This document shows, piece by piece, positions 1 through 7,450 of a DNA stretch of 12,977 nt (the first letter of the stretch is position 1; each line of letters starts with the position of its first letter). The notes under the pieces are model-generated. The model saw nothing but the letters and a program-made list of their open reading frames with translations. It was not told the origin of the DNA and made no database searches. Source of the DNA: JAMOAW01 sp039908535 (GTDB lineage Bacteria > Pseudomonadota > Magnetococcia > Magnetococcales > JADFZT01); NCBI GenBank assembly GCA_039908535.1, contig JAMOAW010000080.1, forward strand, positions 1 to 12,977, in the 5' to 3' direction. A program made the position numbers and the translations under genes.

Positions 1-1
1 T

Positions 2-1165
2 ATCGTGTACCTACATGTTTGGCGAAAATTCGGGATGCTTGACTGGAAAAATGGCGTATTTATTGGCTTTCACGATTTCGGATGGTCCAAATCTACCTAC
101 AGAGCCGAAACCCAGGTCCTATGGGGGATCTACATTGGCCATTTTACCTTTTTGGTCGGAATGGCGGCCACCTCTGTGGTGCTGCTCATTCCGGCCTATC
201 TTTTTCATATACCCCATATGAAGCGCGTGATTTTATTGGGGGAATGCTTGGCCATCACCGCCGTCACCATGAGTTTATTATTTATTTTTGTCGATTTGGG
301 CCGTCCTTGGCTGCTTTGGCACGCCTTGCCGTTCATTGGGCAACTTAATTTTCCCACCTCAATATTGGCGTGGGATATTTTAATATTAATCGCCTATTTA
401 ATCCTCAATCTTGGTCTATTTGTATACATAATCTTGGGACAATATAGGAACCAACCCCGGTTAGAAAAAGAGTATTTCCCCTGGATGATTTTAGCCATTA
501 TTTTGGGAATTGCCATTCATACGGTGACCGCCTTTATGCTGGCTGGATTACCGGCGCGACCATTTTGGCACTCGGCAATTTTGGCCCCCCGTTTTTTAGC
601 CTCGGCCTTTGCCGCTGGATCGGCTGGATTGATTCTTTTGTTTAAAATATTACAAAACACCACTGATTTTTTTTGCGAACGTGAGGTGGAACGCCTCTTG
701 ACAGGCATCATGGCCTTTGCCCTCTTGATCTATCTATTTTTATTTAGCTCTGAATGGTTTACAATTTATTATCGCCCTGTAAATGGGCATCTTGGTGCAA
801 ACTATCTCTATTTTGGCCTTGGGGAGCAATCGGGGTTGACGCTTTGGAGTTGGTCGGCAATCACGGCCCAACTGGTGGCCTTGATTATACTTATTCTGCC
901 TCCTTTGCGCCAACGTCCATGGTTTTTGAATGGGGCGTGTCTGTTCATCATCGCTGGAATTTTATTTGAAAAAGGGGTAGGACTCATTCTCCCAGCCTTT
1001 ATTCCCACCCCTTTGGGAGAGGTGACAACCTATAAACCCACTTGGGTAGAGATTCAAGTCACCTTGGGAATTTGGGCCTTCGGCACTCTTTTATTTACCC
1101 TGTTGGCCAGAGTTGTCGTCGCGGTAACATCAGGAACGTTACGCAAACCGGGTAATCTTTCATAG
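2..1165 (+). CDS. dsrP: NrfD/PsrC-family membrane subunit, DsrP-like (5' end outside window)
   Basis: Integral membrane protein with about nine or ten hydrophobic segments. The NrfD/PsrC family forms the quinone-interacting membrane subunit of redox complexes; within DsrMKJOP, DsrP works with the other subunits to move electrons between the quinone pool and the DsrC/sulfite-reductase cycle. Features seen include ETQVLWGIYIGHFTFLVG near residue 35, a DLGRPW motif after the third hydrophobic segment, APRFLASAFAAG near residue 195, and a C-terminal IPTPLGEVTTYKPTWVE stretch, which I associate with DsrP/HmeB-type proteins rather than short NrfD. The reading frame is open to the window edge and the first codon usable as a start (GTG at 5) lacks a visible ribosome site, so the true start probably lies upstream with one more membrane helix. 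The remaining dsr genes would be expected to the left. It could instead be another NrfD-type subunit; the family is sure, the DsrP assignment moderate. Confidence 0.72.
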   Translation: MVYLHVWRKFGMLDWKNGVFIGFHDFGWSKSTYRAETQVLWGIYIGHFTFLVGMAATSVVLLIPAYLFHIPHMKRVILLGECLAITAVTMSLLFIFVDLGRPWLLWHALPFIGQLNFPTSILAWDILILIAYLILNLGLFVYIILGQYRNQPRLEKEYFPWMILAIILGIAIHTVTAFMLAGLPARPFWHSAILAPRFLASAFAAGSAGLILLFKILQNTTDFFCEREVERLLTGIMAFALLIYLFLFSSEWFTIYYRPVNGHLGANYLYFGLGEQSGLTLWSWSAITAQLVALIILILPPLRQRPWFLNGACLFIIAGILFEKGVGLILPAFIPTPLGEVTTYKPTWVEIQVTLGIWAFGTLLFTLLARVVVAVTSGTLRKPGNLS

Positions 1166-1169
1166 CATC

Positions 1170-1175
1170 AAGGAG
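1170..1175 (+). promoter_or_regulatory. Ribosome binding site of the ZntB-like gene
   Basis: AAGGAG lies five bases before the ATG at 1181 and just after the stop of the DsrP-like gene at 1165. The 15-base gap and strong site fix the start and suggest co-transcription of the two genes. Confidence 0.8.
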
Positions 1176-1180
1176 TCACC

Positions 1181-2159
1181 ATGCACACGAATGATGGTCT
1201 CATCCATGCCATTCTTTTAGATGGTCAAGGCGGCGGGCAAACTTTAACCTGGAGCGAAACCAAAGAGTGGAGCGCTGAAACAGGATTTCTTTGGCTCCAT
1301 TTACAGCTAGACAAACCCCAAGCCCGGGCGTGGATCGAACAGGAAACCATTCTGGACACCGTACTGACCGAAGTCCTCACCGATGATGACAATCATCCAC
1401 GCATTGTCTGGGAAGAGGATGTTCTCTTTGGAACCTTGCGTGGTGTCAATCGCAACGGACAATCCAATCCCGATGGGATGATTTTTGTCAATTTTTGGAT
1501 TGATTCACAGCGCGCCATCACGGTACGCATGACCCCGGTCCAAGCCATTCAAGAAATTTCCCAAGAGTTCCAAACCGGTCGTGGTCCCACTGGACCAGGA
1601 GAACTGCTTACCAGAATATTAGACCACCTTCACGACCACTTAGAACCCACATTAGAAGAAATTGAAACCGAGTTGGACGATTATTATGAACAGGCTCTTA
1701 TCTTTGAAAATGCCGACAGCTTACGAGAAAAACTTATCGCTGTACGCCACGAAATCATTGAACTGCGCCGTTTTCTTGCCCCGCAAAAGGCCGCTCTCTC
1801 CGCACTCAGCAAAACCTCCCCCCCCCTGGCTCCACAAAAAACGTCTCCGGGAGATTCGGGAGATCGAAACCCTTTTACAACGGTTTCTTGGCGATCTAGA
1901 GAGCTATCGGGAACGGGCCATGGTCATCCGCGAAGAAATCAACAACCAAATAGCCGAACGCACCAACAAAGCCATGTACTTAATCTCTATTTTCACTGGA
2001 ATATTTTTGCCTATGGGATTTATAACCGGATTGTTAGGCATTAATGTTGGGGGAATGCCTGGTGCTGCAAGTCCATGGGCTTTTTGGATTGTCTGTGCCT
2101 TACTGGCGATCATGTCGGGGATAAGCGTCGCCTTTTTGCGTCATAAACGTTGGATATAA
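1181..2159 (+). CDS. ZntB/CorA-family divalent metal transporter, frameshifted in a C9 run
   Basis: Two overlapping frames together make one CorA-superfamily protein. The first frame (from ATG 1181) gives the soluble N-terminal domain and the start of the long helix, up to FLAPQKAALS. The rest, from PWLHKKRLREIREIETLL onward, is in the next frame and ends at the TAA at 2157-2159. The switch point is a run of nine C at 1818-1826; with eight C the frames join and give about 325 residues, the usual family length. The C-terminus carries two membrane helices with a GINVGGMPG motif after the first. CorA proper has GMN here; GxN followed by GGMPG is typical of ZntB-type zinc transporters, homopentamers of the inner membrane. 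As written, the first frame runs out of frame to a stop at 2042-2044 and loses both helices, so the product would be inactive. The cause may be an assembly error in the homopolymer, phase variation or early decay. Confidence 0.8.
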
Positions 2160-2252
2160 TGATCATGACGCGCCTGACATCCCCTTAGATAATAAAAAAT
2201 CATTCATTTTCAATATATTTTTTTTAATTTATGTTCAATCCATAGCATTTAG

Positions 2253-2419
2253 GTAACCGTTCATATATTAATAAAAAAAAGGGGTCTGGGGGATTGCCCC
2301 CAGGGTTTTGTTTTTGACTTTGCTTTTGAATTCGGTTTTGCTTTCTTCAAATAGCAGGGGGATTGGGGGATGCAATCCCCCAAGGTCTTGTTTTTGATTT
2401 TTTTTATCTGAACGGTTAC
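2253..2419. repeat. MITE-like element with 11-bp terminal inverted repeats, copy 1
   Basis: GTAACCGTTCA at 2253-2263 is repeated as its exact inverse complement TGAACGGTTAC at 2409-2419. Between them are an A8 run, a hairpin at 2286-2303 (stem CTGGGGG, loop ATTG), a low-complexity TTTTG-rich spacer, and a second hairpin at 2357-2381 (stem GGGGGATTG, loop GGGGATG). The core 2273-2390 occurs again at 12801-12925. No target-site duplication is evident next to the inverted repeats. The right end lies two bases from the stop codon of the minus-strand gene that ends at 2422. The stretch 2160-2421 holds no other recognisable gene. Confidence 0.65.
2273..2303 (-). terminator. Rho-independent-type terminator for the minus strand
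   Basis: Read on the minus strand, the stem CTGGGGG/CCCCCAG with a four-base loop is followed by ACCCC and then eight T. It lies about 120 bases after the stop of the flippase-like gene and could end that transcript. The four C between stem and T-run make it slightly non-canonical. Confidence 0.55.
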
Positions 2420-2421
2420 TG

Positions 2422-3441
2422 TCAACTCTTTGGGAGTGCGATGATATCGTTCCGATAAAACAGATAAGCCACCAATCCAGGCAAAGAACCAATCATATAC
2501 AGAACGCGCCACACAAAAAAAATGGTCCCATAGGCGATGTCACTCTCTGATTTTGTCACCCATTGACAGATTTGATCAAATGCGGCTTCCCCCACCCCCA
2601 TACCACCAGGGGTCAAAGGGAGGATATTGGCAATCCACGTCCAGGGGGTGACAAAGGCATACTCTTGAAACGATAGAATATGCACCCCCATGCTCCAACC
2701 AACCAGCGTGATGCCAACAATTCCCAATACCTGCCCTGCCATAGAGACCAGCATCAAAAGCAGCATCCGCCAACCCGATTGACGATAGGCATGGATGGCC
2801 TCAAGGAGCGCATGGATCCCCCGACCAAGCCAGCTTGATCGTTTAGCCAACCCATGTATCAAACCAGGATAGCGTAAGAGTACCCAATAAATTCCCATCA
2901 AAGCCAGAGGCGTGCCTAGACTGATCAAAGCGGCGGCTAAGGCCAAAAAAAACAAGGAGGCATTGTTGAGCACCCATGTTATATTAAAAAGTGCAGAAAC
3001 GAAACAAAACAAAAATAGGCTGTACAACCCCACCACCCGGTCGGTAAAAATGGAGAGAATGCCCGCCCCTCGACAAAAAGGGGAAGCGCGAACCACATAA
3101 GCCATACGCAAGGCATCCCCCCCCAAACCGCCGCCTGGAAGAAAAATATTAAAAAAAATCCCTATATAAGTAATCTGTACAGCTCGGAAAAACGAGATGG
3201 GCACCTTTTGGCAAACCAAAAGTAAATACCAACGCCATGCCGTCAAGGTCGCCGCAAAAAAATTGATCCCAATGATTAAAACCGGAATAAACGGATATTG
3301 AAATACTTGTAAAAAAGCGCGCAGATCCAGCTTGCCCTGACTGGCGAGAAGATAAAACAGAATAACCGCTATGGCAAATTTTAATCCGATCCAAAACCAA
3401 CGTCGATGAAACTTGCTCACCTGCATACGCGCATCATTCAT
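2422..3441 (-). CDS. Flippase-like/LPG-synthase TM-region family membrane protein
   Basis: A 339-residue polytopic membrane protein with about eight hydrophobic helices and no soluble domain. Family signs are the GKLDLRAF segment after the first helix, TAWRWYLLL, the glycine-rich FNIFLPGGGLGGDALRM near residue 100, FTDRVVGLYS near 130, and LPLTPGGMGVGEAA near 280. This is the pattern of the lysylphosphatidylglycerol-synthase transmembrane/YbhN-like group (PF03706, formerly UPF0104). Members without a synthase domain are often called flippase-like and are thought to move lipids or lipid-linked glycans; the substrate cannot be told here. The ATG at 3439-3441 has only a weak upstream ribosome site. 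It follows the cytochrome c gene on the same strand after 76 bases, so they may be co-transcribed, though the functions are not obviously linked. Confidence 0.8.
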   Translation of the reverse strand: MNDARMQVSKFHRRWFWIGLKFAIAVILFYLLASQGKLDLRAFLQVFQYPFIPVLIIGINFFAATLTAWRWYLLLVCQKVPISFFRAVQITYIGIFFNIFLPGGGLGGDALRMAYVVRASPFCRGAGILSIFTDRVVGLYSLFLFCFVSALFNITWVLNNASLFFLALAAALISLGTPLALMGIYWVLLRYPGLIHGLAKRSSWLGRGIHALLEAIHAYRQSGWRMLLLMLVSMAGQVLGIVGITLVGWSMGVHILSFQEYAFVTPWTWIANILPLTPGGMGVGEAAFDQICQWVTKSESDIAYGTIFFVWRVLYMIGSLPGLVAYLFYRNDIIALPKS

Positions 3442-3517
3442 AAAAAGAAAGGCCTATCTTCCGATGCCTTATAAAACAAACAAGACAATTTATTAAACAT
3501 CCTATAATAACAATATA

Positions 3518-3952
3518 CTACTCATCGTGAAGGGTCTTTAAATAGGCGATCAGATCCATACGATTGGTGGCATCGGAGATCCCATGATAAGAGATGGGGT
3601 GACTTTTGGTCTCCTGTACCATTTGCGTTTCTGGGATCAAAGCGACAGGATTGGCAATGTAGGTGTCCAAGTTTTCACTATTCCAATCAATGGGGCGCAT
3701 TTGTGTGGCACTGATAAAGGCTGGACTATAGGGAAAATCGGTTGCACCCGCCCTCCGATTAAAAATGCCCCAAAGATAGGGTCCTTTCGCATGTTGGGAT
3801 TTACTGGTCAAATCGTGACAAATACCGCAATTGTTCTGGGCCAGTCGCTGTCCAACCACAACATCGCCAGAAAATCCGCGCAAATAGGCGACCACGAGCA
3901 AAATAGCAGCCAATAATCCCATCATGAGACTAAAAAATTTCGTTAGTTTCAT
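3518..3952 (-). CDS. Class I cytochrome c, probably membrane-anchored
   Basis: A 144-residue protein. Residues 1-25 form an N-terminal hydrophobic segment with basic residues in front (MKLTKFF) and no clear cleavage site, so it may serve as a membrane anchor or an uncleaved signal. The haem-binding motif is CGICH (Cys42, Cys45, His46). A GPYLWGIFNRRAG segment, the YSPAF segment, the Trp at 90, NP(V) at 101, and PETQM with Met111 as probable sixth haem ligand follow the order of mitochondrial-type/c2 cytochromes, ending with the C-terminal helix DLIAYLKTL. It would carry electrons on the periplasmic side between a bc1-type complex and an oxidase or reductase. The loop between Met111 and the last helix is polar and contains His118 and His123. 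No clear ribosome site precedes the ATG. Confidence 0.85.
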   Translation of the reverse strand: MKLTKFFSLMMGLLAAILLVVAYLRGFSGDVVVGQRLAQNNCGICHDLTSKSQHAKGPYLWGIFNRRAGATDFPYSPAFISATQMRPIDWNSENLDTYIANPVALIPETQMVQETKSHPISYHGISDATNRMDLIAYLKTLHDE

Positions 3953-4186
3953 AGTGATTTAATTTGAAACCTCCCCCAATCTGCTCACAGGTTGTTTTAG
4001 CCATCTATGATAGATTATCACACATTTTCCTTAAAATAAAATTATGAATTCATAAAGCAAGAGGATAATGGCCATTTTCCATTGTTGGCTTCAATTTTGC
4101 TTAATCTATAAATATTGATATTCTCTGGAGAATAAGCCTATGTTCATTTATAATCTAGCTTTGATTTAACCTCTGTCGACAAAAAA
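3953..4186. other. Divergent intergenic region
   Basis: AT-rich spacer between the cytochrome c gene (minus) and the kinase gene (plus). It must hold promoters for both. An in-frame stop at 4151-4153 limits the kinase to the ATG at 4187. A short palindrome with ATCTA/TAGAT arms sits at 4003-4015 on the cytochrome side. No gene is seen. Confidence 0.6.
4126..4154 (+). promoter_or_regulatory. Candidate sigma70-type promoter for the kinase gene
   Basis: A perfect TATAAT at 4149-4154 is preceded, 17 bases upstream, by TGGAGA (four of six matches to TTGACA). Transcription would begin near 4161 and give a leader of about 26 bases with no clear Shine-Dalgarno sequence. In such AT-rich DNA a chance match is possible. 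Confidence 0.4.
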
Positions 4187-7100
4187 ATGCATGAAACACA
4201 AAAAGACCGGGAGAATATATTGGAAACCATTCCTTGGAAGGGGGCAAATCTATTATCTAAACCTGCGCACAATGAGGGTGGACCAAATTGGCCATCTGTA
4301 GAAGTGCCTTCAACAAAAAAGCCCCTCTCTGAGCATGGAGAACCAGACTGGTTTGATGATGCCAATGAGAGCACGATGCACATTTCTATCCAGACACCAC
4401 CTCTCCCCACCTACAAAGATGAGGAGGATGGGGATGCCACCCTCCTCCATCCAGCTCTGCATCTCTCTGCCCCTCCCCTCCCCTTTGCAACGGGCAACGA
4501 TGAAGATGACGTAGCCACACAACTCCATCCATTAACCTCTAGCACGAAATCCCCTCCTCCCTTCCAGGAGGAGACCAATGTCACCCAGCTTAATCCCCAA
4601 GCCCCAGCGGTCAAATCTCCTCCCGTATTTGACGACGATATGGACGGGGCGACAATCCTCAACTCGCAAACCCAAATACCGCCCCCGTTGACAACAAACC
4701 CAATCCAACGGCAGGAAACCGCAACGGTTCAATATGCCCCAGATTCTCATACTAGGCCGACTTCAAATTCAACAAATTCAACCACATATCAATTAACAGA
4801 AGAGAGCGAACTGACCTCGGCACCGAAAAAACCGGTGGATCATTCCGATGCCTTACCCACTGGCCACATGTTAATGTGGTACAGAATTGAAAAAGTTTTG
4901 GGACAAGGCGGCTTTGGGCTGACCTATAAGGCGCACGATACCCGTCTCGATAACGACGTTGCCATAAAAGAGTATCTACCCAGTCAAATAGCCAACCGAC
5001 GCCCAGATCGATCGATTCACGCCAAATCTCCTGACCAAGAACTCGTCTTTAGAAAGGGTCGGCAACGATTCTTGGACGAAGCCCGAACTTTGGCCCACTT
5101 TAAACATCCAAGTTTAGTGCGAGTCGCCACCTTCTTTGAAGAAAACAACACCGCTTATATGGCCATGGAATACGAGGAGGGAGAGCCTCTGGCCTCGGTC
5201 CTAAAACGTGAGCGTACTTTGGAAGAACAAGATCTTTTGCGTATTATTATGCCTCTTTTGCTTGGGGTTCAGGTATTACACAACGAAAATGTCATTCACC
5301 GCGATATCAAACCAGACAACATATTTATCCGTACCAAAGATGGTTCCCCGGTTTTAATCGATTTTGGTTCAGCGCGCAAAACCGAAGGGGCCGAATCCAT
5401 GACCGCAATGTTGACCCCCAACTACGCGCCCATGGAACAATATTTCGAAGATGCCGATCGACAAGGACCATGGACCGACATCTATTCTCTGGGTGCGGTG
5501 ATGTACCGTGCCATCTCTGGACGCAAGCCCATCGGTGCCCCACAACGCAGCAATGCCATTATGCGCAACCAACCCGATCCGATGGTGCCAGCTGTAGAAG
5601 TAGGGGAAGGGCGGTATTCATTACCGATACTGCAAGCCATCGACTTGGCACTTAAAGTCGTAGAAACCGATCGCCCTCGAAATATTTCGGAATGGCTCAA
5701 GGCGGTCAAGGTAGAGGTTCCAGAGGATGATTCTCAAACAAAAAAAATTCTGGATCGACTCCCAAAAAATCCAAAAATTCGCATCGCGTTAGCAGCGGCC
5801 TCCCTGCTATTGGTCGCTGGCATGGGTTATGGTATATTTCTTTTTGCCTCTACTTTTCAACAAAGTACGCCGATTTTAACGACGGCCCAAAAATTGGAAA
5901 TAGAATTTAATCATACAAAAACAAAAGCCGAAAATGGCGATCCAAAATCTCTGTATCAAATGGGTATGGCCTATGAAACAGGTAAAAATGTACCACAAAA
6001 CCTACCAACGGCCATTAAATGGTATCAAAAATCGGCAGAAAAAAACTGGCCAGAGGCTCAATTTCGGGTTGCACAAGCCTACAGCAAAGGGGAAGGAGTT
6101 GGCAAAGATTTGGTTTTAGCGCACTCCTGGAATAAAAAAGCCGCTGAACAGGGCCATGCCAATGCCCAATTTATTTTGGCCCAGACCATCGAAAAAAATG
6201 CCAAAAAACCTGAATACCTTGCCCAAGCCATGCAATGGTATTTAAAAGCCGCTCAACAAAATCATCCCGAGGCCCAATACCGAGTCGGGATCGCTCTGGA
6301 GAACGGCGATGGATTAGAAAAAAATCCCGCAGAGGCTTTAAATTGGTTTTTGCAAGCCTCTACAGCCAAAATTGCCAACGCCCAATATCATTTAGGAGTC
6401 ATGTTCGAAGAGGGACGTGGCACCCAGGCAGACGATAAAAAGGCCGCCCAATATTTTAATCTGGCCGCAGATCAAGGAGTTTTAGAGGCCCAATTTAAAT
6501 TAGCCACTTGGTTAAATCAGGGCAAAGGGGTAGAAAAAAATTTTAAAGAATCGGCCCTTTGGTATCTGAAAGCGGCCAACCAAGGTCACCCTGAAGCACA
6601 GTTCCAAGTTGCCCAGTTGTTCAATGATGGGGCAGGCGTTCGTCAAGATGCCGTACAAGCCCTTAAGTGGTTTAAAAAATCGGCAGAGCAGGGATATTTA
6701 AAGGCACAAATCATTTTGGCCCGCATGTATCAAAATGGCCAGGGCGTTGAAAAGGATCCCACCGCAGCGGCTGAATGGTATCGCAAAGCCGCGCAACAAG
6801 GCGATATGGAGGCGCAAAACGGTTTGGCCAATCATTTGCGCGATGGATTAGGAATTCCTAGAGATCCAAGTGAAGCGATCATTTGGTATCTCAAAGCGGC
6901 CGAACAAGGCCATGCCAAAGCCCAGAACAATCTTGGCTATATGTATGAAAACGGTATCGGCGTCAACAAGGATATGGAACAAAGTCTCAAATGGTATCAA
7001 AAATCTGCCGAGCAGTACGATGCCGACGCCCTGAGTAATTTGGGTTGGCTCTATGAAGAGGGAAAAGGTGTACCAAAAAATTTCGCCACTGCCGCTAAAT

Positions 7101-7357
7101 GGTATCTCATGGCCGCCGTTCAAGGCAACGCGCGCGCCCAAAAAAATCTCGGCTGGATGTATGAAGATGGCAGAGGAGTCAAACGCAATTTAATTAAAGC
7201 CTACTTTTGGTACACTCTGGCCGCTGTTCAAGATGACCCAGATGCCCTGCGCAATCTGAATATGATCAGCAAAGAGATGACACAACAACAGATTCTTGTC
7301 GGCACAAAATTGACCAAAGAGTGGCTTGGGGCTGAAACGAAAGCAAAAGAGGGGTAA
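4187..7357 (+). CDS. Transmembrane Ser/Thr protein kinase with C-terminal Sel1 repeats
   Basis: A 1056-residue protein in four parts. Residues 1-231 are polar, acidic and proline-rich, with five degenerate repeats centred on Thr85, 111, 133, 156 and 180. The PknB/Hanks-type kinase domain, about 232-508, has the glycine loop GQGGFG (239-244), the lysine of VAIK (Lys261), catalytic HRDIKPDN (Asp373), DFG (Asp392) and APME (Glu417) in place of APE; all catalytic residues are present, so it should be active and of the RD type. A hydrophobic helix spans about 531-553. Residues 581-1012 are twelve Sel1-like repeats of exactly 36 residues (typical unit AEQGHAKAQNNLGYMYENGIGV...), followed by a partial thirteenth unit and a cap. 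Expected topology places the kinase in the cytoplasm and the Sel1 solenoid in the periplasm as a sensing or docking surface. The ATG is fixed by a stop upstream; the ribosome site is weak. Substrates are not evident from the context. Confidence 0.93.
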   Translation: MHETQKDRENILETIPWKGANLLSKPAHNEGGPNWPSVEVPSTKKPLSEHGEPDWFDDANESTMHISIQTPPLPTYKDEEDGDATLLHPALHLSAPPLPFATGNDEDDVATQLHPLTSSTKSPPPFQEETNVTQLNPQAPAVKSPPVFDDDMDGATILNSQTQIPPPLTTNPIQRQETATVQYAPDSHTRPTSNSTNSTTYQLTEESELTSAPKKPVDHSDALPTGHMLMWYRIEKVLGQGGFGLTYKAHDTRLDNDVAIKEYLPSQIANRRPDRSIHAKSPDQELVFRKGRQRFLDEARTLAHFKHPSLVRVATFFEENNTAYMAMEYEEGEPLASVLKRERTLEEQDLLRIIMPLLLGVQVLHNENVIHRDIKPDNIFIRTKDGSPVLIDFGSARKTEGAESMTAMLTPNYAPMEQYFEDADRQGPWTDIYSLGAVMYRAISGRKPIGAPQRSNAIMRNQPDPMVPAVEVGEGRYSLPILQAIDLALKVVETDRPRNISEWLKAVKVEVPEDDSQTKKILDRLPKNPKIRIALAAASLLLVAGMGYGIFLFASTFQQSTPILTTAQKLEIEFNHTKTKAENGDPKSLYQMGMAYETGKNVPQNLPTAIKWYQKSAEKNWPEAQFRVAQAYSKGEGVGKDLVLAHSWNKKAAEQGHANAQFILAQTIEKNAKKPEYLAQAMQWYLKAAQQNHPEAQYRVGIALENGDGLEKNPAEALNWFLQASTAKIANAQYHLGVMFEEGRGTQADDKKAAQYFNLAADQGVLEAQFKLATWLNQGKGVEKNFKESALWYLKAANQGHPEAQFQVAQLFNDGAGVRQDAVQALKWFKKSAEQGYLKAQIILARMYQNGQGVEKDPTAAAEWYRKAAQQGDMEAQNGLANHLRDGLGIPRDPSEAIIWYLKAAEQGHAKAQNNLGYMYENGIGVNKDMEQSLKWYQKSAEQYDADALSNLGWLYEEGKGVPKNFATAAKWYLMAAVQGNARAQKNLGWMYEDGRGVKRNLIKAYFWYTLAAVQDDPDALRNLNMISKEMTQQQILVGTKLTKEWLGAETKAKEG

Positions 7358-7367
7358 TGTCATGCAC

Positions 7368-7397
7368 AAAAAAAAGGCCTGTCTCAAAGACAGGCCT
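7368..7397 (-). terminator. Terminator between the convergent kinase and mamD genes
   Basis: A perfect 10-bp stem (AGGCCTGTCT at 7375-7384 with AGACAGGCCT at 7388-7397) and a three-base loop. On the minus strand it is followed directly by about eight T (A-run 7368-7375), a textbook intrinsic terminator for mamD 54 bases after its stop. On the plus strand it is followed by AAAATTTT and may also serve the kinase gene. Confidence 0.88.
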
Positions 7398-7450
7398 AAA
7401 ATTTTACAAAAGGAGGATAACACCCAAAGAATCAGAAAACAGATGCTGTT

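Noticed and set aside
2281..2370. Four G-runs in the repeat as a possible G-quadruplex
   Set aside because: The runs are too far apart for a standard quadruplex, and two of them are better explained by pairing with adjacent C-runs in hairpins.
2261..2512. Minus-strand open frames across repeat copy 1, with a similar peptide from copy 2 (12764-12964)
   Set aside because: The shared peptide (LGGLHPPIPLLFE) is simply the translation of the repeated DNA. The frames run into the flippase-like gene or low-complexity spacer and lack ribosome sites.
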